64,000 bases of DNA, taken from Toxonevra muliebris. Taxonomy: Eukaryota; Arthropoda; Insecta; Diptera; Pallopteridae. Under the pieces are notes generated by a model. That model was given only the letters and a program-made list of their open reading frames with translations. It did no database searches and had not been told where the DNA came from. Positions 53,626-61,301 of the stretch are shown one piece after another. The translations under genes and the position numbers were made by a program. Where the stretch lies: the NCBI GenBank assembly GCA_963691655.1, contig CAVNUY010000030.1:186001-250000 (forward strand), read 5' to 3'. The number at the start of each line of letters is the position of its first letter. The first letter of the stretch is position 1.

Positions 53626-53651
53626 AATTTTAATTCAGAATTTTAATTCAG
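53626..53651 (-). repeat. CAG doublet, copy 10
   Basis: Offset 5500 bp from copy 9, the same as between the inverted monomers at 48618 and 54118. Confidence 0.92.
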
Positions 53652-54117
53652 AATTTTAATTTCGAATTTTAATTTCGAATTTCAATTTCGAATTTTATTT
53701 TCGAATTTTAATTCCGAATTTTAATTTCGAATTTTAATTCCGAATTTTAATTCCGAATTTTAATTCCGAATTTTAATTTCGAATTTTAATTCCGAATTTT
53801 AATTTCGAATTTTAATTCCGAATTTTAATTTCGAATTTTAATTCCGAATTTTAATTTCGAATTTTAATTTCGAATTTCAATTTCGAATTTTAATTTCGAA
53901 TTTTAATTTCGAATTTCAATTTCGAATTTTAATTTCGAATTTTAATTTCGAATTTCAATTTCGAATTTTAATTTCGAATTTTAATTTCGAATTTTAATTT
54001 CGAATTTTAATTTCGAATTTCAATTTCGAATTTTAATTTCGAATTTTAATTTCGATTTTTAATTTCGAATTTTAATTTCGAATTTCAATTTCGAATTTTA
54101 ATTTCGAATTTTAATTC

Positions 54118-54130
54118 CGAAATTAAAATT
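54118..54130 (+). repeat. Single inverted monomer, copy 6
   Basis: Last copy in the window. Partner of 39084 at offset 15,034. Confidence 0.92.
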
Positions 54131-57100
54131 CGAATGTTAATTCCGAATTTTAATTTCGAATTTTAATTTCGAATTTTAATTCCGAAATTTAATTTCGAAT
54201 TTTAATTTCGAATTTTAATTTGGAATTTTAATTTCGAATTTTAATTTCGAATTTTAATTCCGAATTTTAATTCCGAATTTTAATTCCGAATTTTAATTCC
54301 GAATTTTAATTCCGAATTTTAATTTCGAATTTTAATTCCGAATTTTAATTCCGAATTTTAATTCCTAATTTTAATTTCGAATTTTAATTTCGAATTTTAA
54401 TTCCGAATTTTAATTCCGAATTTTAATTCCTAATTTTAATTCCGAATTTTAATTTCGAATCTTAATTTCGAATTTCAATTTCGAATTTCAATTTCGAATT
54501 TTAATTCCGAATTTTAATTTCGAATTTCAATTTCGAATTTCAATTTCGAATTTTAATTTCGAATTTTAATTTCGAATTTTAATTCCGAATTTTAATTCCG
54601 AATTTTAATTTCGAATTTTAATTCCGAATTTCAATTTCGAATTTTAATTCCGAATTTTAATTCCGAATTTTAATTCCGAATTTTAATTCCGAATTTTAAT
54701 TCCGAATTTTAATTCCAAATTTTAATTTCGAATTTCAATTTCGAATTTTAATTTCGAATTTTAATTTCGAATTTTAATTTCGAATTTCAATTTCGAATTT
54801 TAATTCCGAATTTTAATTCCGAATTTTAATTCCGAATTTTAATTCCGAATTTTAATTCCGAAGTTTAATTTCGAATTTTAATTCCGAATTTTAATTTCGA
54901 ATTTCAATTCCGAATTTTAATTCCGAATTTTAATTCCAAATTTTAATTCCGATTTTTAATTTCGAATTTTATTTTCGAATTTTAATTCCAAATTTTAATT
55001 TCGAATTTTAATTTCGAATTTTAATTCCGAATTTTAATTTCGAATTTCAATTTCGAATTTCAATTTCGAATTTTAATTTCGAATTTTAATTTCGAATTTT
55101 AATTCCGAATTTTAATTCCGAATTTTAATTTCGAATTTTAATTCCGAATTTCAATTTCGAATTTTAATTCCGAATTTTAATTTTAATTCCGAATTTTAAT
55201 TTCGAATTTTAATTTCGAATTTTAATTCCGAATTTTAATTTCGAATTTCAATTTCGAATTTCAATTTCGAATTTTAATTTCGAATTTTAATTTCGAATTT
55301 TAATTCCGAATTTTAATTCCGAATTTTAATTCCGAATTTTAATTCCGAATTTAATTCCAAATTTTAATTCCGAATTTTAATTCCGAATTTTAATTCCGAA
55401 TTTTAATTTCGAATTTTAATTTCGAATTTCAATTTCGAATTTTAATTCCGAATTTTAATTTCGAATTTTAATTCCGAATTTTAATTTCGAATTTCAATTT
55501 CGAATTTTAATTTCGAATTTTAATTTCGAATTTAAATTTCGAATTTCAATTTCGAATTTTATTTTCGAATTTTAATTCCGATTTTTAATTTCGAATTTTA
55601 ATTTCGAATTTTAATTCCGAATTTTAATTCCGAATTTTAATTCCGAATTTTAATTCCGAATTTTAATTTCGAATTTCAATTTCGAATTTTAATTTCGAAT
55701 TTTAATTCCGAATTTTAATTTCGAATTTTAATTCCGAATTTTAATTTCGAATTTCAATTTCGAATTTCAATTTCGAATTTTAATTTCGAATTTTAATTTC
55801 GAATTTTAATTTCGAATTTTAATTCCGAATTTTAATTTCGAATTTTAATTCCGAATTTCAATTTCGAATTTTAATTCCGAATTTTAATTTCGAATTTTAG
55901 TTCCGAATTTTAATTTCGAATTTTAATTTCGAATTTCAATTTCGAATTTTAATTTCGAATTTTAATTTCGAATTTTAATTTCGAATTTTAATTTCGAATT
56001 TTAATTTCGAATTTTAATTTCGAATTTTAATTTCGAATTTTAATTTCGAATTTCAATTTCGAATTTTAATTTCGAATTTCAATTTCGAATTTTATTTTCG
56101 AATTTTAATTTCGAATTTTAATTCCGAATTTTAATTCCGAATTTTAATTCCGAATTTTAATTCCGAATTTTAATTTCGAATGTCAATTTCGAATTTTAAT
56201 TTCGAATTTTAATTCCGAATTTTAATTTCGAATTTTAATTCCGAATTTTAATTCCGAATTTTAATTTCGAATTTTAGTTTCGAATTTCAATTTCGAATTT
56301 TAATTCCGAATTTTAATTTCGAATTTTAATTCCGAATTTTAATTTCGAATTTCAATTTCGAATTTTAATTTCGAATTTTAATTTCGAATTTTAATTTCGA
56401 ATTTTAATTTCGAGTTTCAATTTCGAGTTTTAATTTCGAATTTTAATTCCGATTTTTAATTTCGAATTTTAATTTCGAATTTTAATTTCGAATTTCAATT
56501 TCGAATTTTATTTTCGAATTTTAATTCCGATTTTTAATTTCGAATTTTAATTTCGAATTTTAATTCCGAATTTTAATTCCGAATTTTAATTCCGAATTTT
56601 AATTTCGAATTTCAATTTCGAATTTTAATTTCGAATTTTAATTCCGAATTTTAATTTCGAATTTTAATTCCGAATTTTAATTTCGAATTTCAATTTCGAA
56701 TTTCAATTTCGAATTTTAATTCCGAAATTTAATTCCGAATTTTAATTCCGAATTTTAATTTCGAATTTTAATTTCGAATTTCAATTTCGAATTTTAATTC
56801 CGAATTTCAATTTCGAATTTTAATTTCGAATTTTAATTCCGAATTTTAATTTCGAATTTTAATTTCGAATTTTAATTTCGAATTTTAATTTCGAATTTTA
56901 ATTTCGAATTTTAATTTCGAATTTTAATTTCGAATTTTAATTTCGAATTTTAATTTCGAATTTTAATTCCGAATTTTAATTTCGAATTTTAATTCCGAAT
57001 TTTAATTTCGAATTTTAATTTCGAATTTTAATTTCGAATTTTAATTTCGAATTTTGATTTCGAATTTTAATTCCGAATTTTAATTCCGAATTTTAATTCC

Positions 57101-57270
57101 GAATTTTAATTCCGAATTTCAATTTCGAATTTTAATTTCGAATTTTAATTTCGAATTTTAATTTCGAATTTTAATTTCGAATTTTAATTTCGAATTTTAA
57201 TTTCGAATTTTAATTTCGAATTTTAATTTCGAATTTCAATTTCGAATTTCAATTTCGAATTTTAATTTCG

Positions 57271-57286
57271 ATTTTTAAAATTGGAA
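57271..57286. repeat. Left junction of flipped island 1
   Basis: The reverse array ends in GATTTTT and continues as AAAATTGGAAAAT, which is forward. The forward side corresponds to the reverse complement of the TTTTCCAATTTT unit found at about 21461 and 63298. The few bases TTAAAA at the joint fit both sides, so there is short microhomology and no inserted sequence. Confidence 0.88.
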
Positions 57287-57931
57287 AATAAAATTCGAAA
57301 TTGAAATTCGAAATTAAAATTCGAAATTAAAATTCGGAATTAAAATTTGGAATTAAAATTCGGAATTAAAATTCGGAATTAAAATTCGAAATTAAAATTC
57401 GAAATTAAAATTCGAAATTGAAATTCGAAATTAAAATTCGAAATTAAAATTCGGAATTAAAATTCGGAATTAAAATTCGGAATTAAAATTCGGAATTAAA
57501 ATTCGGAATTAAAATTCGGAATTAAAATTCGGAATTAAAATTCGGAATTAAAATTCGGAATTAAAATTCGGAATTAAAATTCGGAATTAAAATTCGGAAT
57601 TAAAATTCGAAATTGAAATTCGGAATTAAAATTCGGAATTAAAATTCGGAATTAAAATTCGGAATTAAAATTCGAAATTGAAATTCGGAATTAAAATTCG
57701 AAATTAACATTCGGAATTAAAATTCGAAATTAAAATTCGGAATTAAAATTCGAAATTAAAATTCGGAATAAATATTCGGAATTAAAATTCGAAATTGAAA
57801 TTCGGAATTAAAATTCGAAATTAAAAATCGAAATTAAAATTCGAAATCAAAATTCGAAATTAAAATTCGAAATTGAAATTCGAAATTAAAATTCGAAATT
57901 AAAATTCGGAATTAAAATTCGAAATTAAAAT
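57275..57931 (+). repeat. Flipped satellite island 1 (forward orientation)
   Basis: About 657 bp of forward monomers lie inside the reverse array. Read as its reverse complement, it has the same unusual units in the same order as about 20.8-21.47 kb: TTTTCCAATTTT, T6A, A8G, the A3G run (12 units here, 13 there), an A8G unit, four A3G units, another A8G, the GAATGTTAA unit, the GAATATTTATTCCG unit, a GATTTTTAA unit and a TTTTGATTTCG unit. The island is therefore an inverted copy of a known block, not a new forward subfamily. It shares no special markers with the left arm at 1-7254. No coding potential. Confidence 0.93.
57452..57607 (+). repeat. Pure run of 12 A3G monomers in flipped island 1
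   Basis: Twelve consecutive CGGAATTAAAATT units, the inverted counterpart of the 13-unit runs at 17027 and 21130. Confidence 0.92.
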
Positions 57932-57940
57932 TAAATTTCG
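57926..57940. repeat. Right junction of flipped island 1
   Basis: Forward CGAAATTAAAATT runs directly into AAATTTCG and the reverse array. The sequence after the joint resembles 56.47-56.69 kb (T6A unit at 57971 against 56508, offset 1463), so insertion of the island was accompanied by a local duplication of flanking array. Confidence 0.85.
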
Positions 57941-60635
57941 AATTTTAATTTCGAATTTCAATTTCGAATTTTATTTTCGAATTTTAATTCCGATTTTTAA
58001 TTTCGAATTTTAATTTCGAATTTTAATTCCGAATTTTAATTCCGAATTTTAATTCCGAATTTTAATTTCGAATTTCAATTTCGAATTTTAATTTCGAATT
58101 TTAATTCCGAATTTTAATTTCGAATTTTAATTCCGAATTTTAATTTCGAATTTCAATTTCGAATTTCAATTTCGAATTTTAATTTCGAATTTTAATTTCG
58201 AATTTTAATTCCGAATTTCAATTTCGAATTTTAATTCCGAATTTTAATTTCGAATTTTAGTTCCGAATTTTAATTTCGAATTTTAATTTCGAATTTCAAT
58301 TTCGAATTTTAATTTCGAATTTTAATTTCGAATTTTAATTTCGAATTTTAATTTCGAATTTTAATTTCGAATTTTAATTTCGAATTTTAATTTCGAATTT
58401 TAATTCCGAATTTTAATTTCGAATTTTAATTCCGAATTTTAATTTCGAATTTTAATTTCGAATTTTAATTTCGAATTTTAATTTCGAATTTTGATTTCGA
58501 ATTTTAATTCCGAATTTTAATTCCGAATTTTAATTCCGAATTTTAATTCCGAATTTCAATTTCGAATTTTAATTTCGAATTTTAATTTCGAATTTTAATT
58601 TCGAATTTTAATTTCGAATTTTAATTTCGAATTTTAATTTCGAATTTTAATTTCGAATTTTAATTTCGAATTTCAATTTCGAATTTCAATTTCGAATTTT
58701 AATTTCGATTTTTAATTTCAAATTTTAATTCCGAATTTCAATTTCGAATTTTAATTCCGAATATTTATTCCGAATTTTAATTTCGAATTTTAATTCCGAA
58801 TTTTAATTCCGAATTTTAATTTCGAATTTTAATTCCGAATTTTAATTTCGAATTTCAATTTCGAATTTTAATTTCGAATTTTAATTTCGAATTTAAATTT
58901 CGAATTTCAATTTCGAATTTTATTTTCGAATTTTAATTCCGATTTTTAATTTCGAATTTTAATTTCGAATTTTAATTCCGAATTTTAATTCCGAATTTTA
59001 ATTCCGAATTTTAATTCCGAATTTTAATTTCGAATTTCAATTTCGAATTTTAATTTCGAATTTTAATTCCGAATTTTAATTTCGAATTTTAATTCCGAAT
59101 TTTAATTTCGAATTTCAATTTCGAATTTCAATTTCGAATTTTAATTTCGAATTTTAATTTCGAATTTTAATTTCGAATTTTAATTCCGAATTTTAATTTC
59201 GAATTTTAATTCCGAATTTCAATTTCGAATTTTAATTCCGAATTTTAATTTCGAATTTTAGTTCCGAATTTTAATTTCGAATTTTAATTTCGAATTTCAA
59301 TTTCGAATTTTAATTTCGAATTTTAATTTCGAATTTTAATTTCGAATTTTAATTTCGAATTTTAATTTCGAATTTTAATTTCGAATTTTAATTTCGAATT
59401 TTAATTTCGAATTTCAATTTCGAATTTTAATTTCGAATTTCAATTTCGAATTTTATTTTCGAATTTTAATTTCGAATTTTAATTCCGAATTTTAATTCCG
59501 AATTTTAATTCCGAATTTTAATTCCGAATTTTAATTTCGAATGTCAATTTCGAATTTTAATTTCGAATTTTAATTCCGAATTTTAATTTCGAATTTTAAT
59601 TCCGAATTTTAATTCCGAATTTTAATTTCGAATTTTAGTTTCGAATTTCAATTTCGAATTTTAATTCCGAATTTTAATTTCGAATTTTAATTCCGAATTT
59701 TAATTTCGAATTTCAATTTCGAATTTTAATTTCGAATTTTAATTTCGAATTTTAATTTCGAATTTTAATTTCGAGTTTCAATTTCGAGTTTTAATTTCGA
59801 ATTTTAATTCCGATTTTTAATTTCGAATTTTAATTTCGAATTTTAATTTCGAATTTCAATTTCGAATTTTATTTTCGAATTTTAATTCCGATTTTTAATT
59901 TCGAATTTTAATTTCGAATTTTAATTCCGAATTTTAATTCCGAATTTTAATTCCGAATTTTAATTTCGAATTTCAATTTCGAATTTTAATTTCGAATTTT
60001 AATTCCGAATTTTAATTTCGAATTTTAATTCCGAATTTTAATTTCGAATTTCAATTTCGAATTTCAATTTCGAATTTTAATTCCGAAATTTAATTCCGAA
60101 TTTTAATTCCGAATTTTAATTTCGAATTTTAATTTCGAATTTCAATTTCGAATTTTAATTCCGAATTTCAATTTCGAATTTTAATTTCGAATTTTAATTC
60201 CGAATTTTAATTTCGAATTTTAATTTCGAATTTTAATTTCGAATTTTAATTTCGAATTTTAATTTCGAATTTTAATTTCGAATTTTAATTTCGAATTTTA
60301 ATTTCGAATTTTAATTTCGAATTTTAATTCCGAATTTTAATTTCGAATTTTAATTCCGAATTTTAATTTCGAATTTTAATTTCGAATTTTAATTTCGAAT
60401 TTTAATTTCGAATTTTGATTTCGAATTTTAATTCCGAATTTTAATTCCGAATTTTAATTCCGAATTTTAATTCCGAATTTCAATTTCGAATTTTAATTTC
60501 GAATTTTAATTTCGAATTTTAATTTCGAATTTTAATTTCGAATTTTAATTTCGAATTTTAATTTCGAATTTTAATTTCGAATTTTAATTTCGAATTTCAA
60601 TTTCGAATTTCAATTTCGAATTTTAATTTCGATTT
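57932..60635 (-). repeat. Reverse array between the flipped islands
   Basis: About 2.7 kb of AATTTTAATTTCG-type units joining the two islands. It holds the end of copy A and the start of copy B of the 3361-bp duplication, with the CGAG pair at 59772 and the T6A units at 57971 and about 58920. No gene or unique sequence. Confidence 0.95.
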
Positions 60636-60647
60636 TTAAAATTGGAA
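60632..60647. repeat. Left junction of flipped island 2
   Basis: Base-for-base the same joint as at 57271, 3361 bp downstream. It is a duplicate, not an independent inversion. Confidence 0.88.
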
Positions 60648-61292
60648 AATAAAATTCGAAATTGAAATTCGAAATTAAAATTCGAAATTAAAATTCGGAA
60701 TTAAAATTTGGAATTAAAATTCGGAATTAAAATTCGGAATTAAAATTCGAAATTAAAATTCGAAATTAAAATTCGAAATTGAAATTCGAAATTAAAATTC
60801 GAAATTAAAATTCGGAATTAAAATTCGGAATTAAAATTCGGAATTAAAATTCGGAATTAAAATTCGGAATTAAAATTCGGAATTAAAATTCGGAATTAAA
60901 ATTCGGAATTAAAATTCGGAATTAAAATTCGGAATTAAAATTCGGAATTAAAATTCGGAATTAAAATTCGAAATTGAAATTCGGAATTAAAATTCGGAAT
61001 TAAAATTCGGAATTAAAATTCGGAATTAAAATTCGAAATTGAAATTCGGAATTAAAATTCGAAATTAACATTCGGAATTAAAATTCGAAATTAAAATTCG
61101 GAATTAAAATTCGAAATTAAAATTCGGAATAAATATTCGGAATTAAAATTCGAAATTGAAATTCGGAATTAAAATTCGAAATTAAAAATCGAAATTAAAA
61201 TTCGAAATCAAAATTCGAAATTAAAATTCGAAATTGAAATTCGAAATTAAAATTCGAAATTAAAATTCGGAATTAAAATTCGAAATTAAAAT
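60636..61292 (+). repeat. Flipped satellite island 2 (forward orientation)
   Basis: Copy of island 1. Both islands span 661 bases between equivalent junction bases, and I found no difference between them, including the 12-unit A3G run at 60813-60968 and the CGGAATAAATATT unit. It arrived here by the 3361-bp tandem duplication. Confidence 0.93.
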
Positions 61293-61301
61293 TAAATTTC
61301 G
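61287..61301. repeat. Right junction of flipped island 2
   Basis: Same joint as at 57926, offset 3361 bp. Confidence 0.88.

Larger units (their letters stand above)
48100..56450 (-). repeat. 8.2-kb segment, large duplication copy B
   Basis: Collinear with 33.4-41.59 kb through at least nine landmarks at offsets of 14,696 to 15,034 bp. Its last part, from about 55.44 kb, is also the first part of the 3361-bp tandem duplication, so the two events overlap here. Confidence 0.9.
7255..57274 (-). repeat. 13-bp satellite array, main block, reverse orientation
   Basis: This is about 50 kb of AATTTTAATTTCG and its variants in tandem. The common variants are AATTTTAATTCCG (A3G in forward numbering) and AATTTCAATTTCG (A8G). 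Minor ones are AATTTTATTTTCG (T6A), GATTTTTAATTTCG contexts (T12A), AATTTAAATTTCG (A8T), units with TTAGTTCCG, and CpG-loss units TTCCAAATTTT and TTTTGAATTTT. Unit length is 13 bp with rare 12, 14 and 21-bp units. The block holds several kilobase-scale duplications, annotated separately. No frame stays open for long: TAA recurs in most units on this strand, and both TAA and TGA occur on the other. ATG appears essentially only in rare GAATG units. I see no gene, RNA or mobile element anywhere in it. Confidence 0.98.
55436..58796 (-). repeat. 3361-bp tandem duplication, copy A (contains a flipped island)
   Basis: Every landmark I compared here recurs exactly 3361 bp downstream: the A8T unit (55531 and 58892), the T6A and GATTTTT units (about 55561 and 58922), the CGAG pair (56411 and 59772), the left junction (57271 and 60632), the right junction (57931 and 61292) and the GAATATTTATT unit (58762 and 62123). 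I noticed one substitution, A at 58267 against T at 61628. The boundaries are approximate. Such identity makes this the youngest large event visible in the window. Confidence 0.9.

Noticed and set aside
7255..57274. Insertion sequence or transposon behind the kilobase duplications
   Set aside because: The duplicated segments are made only of satellite monomers. There are no terminal repeats, target-site duplications or coding sequence at their edges.
57452..57607. GGAAT in A3G units as human satellite II/III or a heat-shock element
   Set aside because: GGAAT is only part of a 13-bp unit. The flanks and period do not match (GGAAT)n, and GAA/TTC spacing is TTCGAA without the two-base gap a heat-shock element needs.
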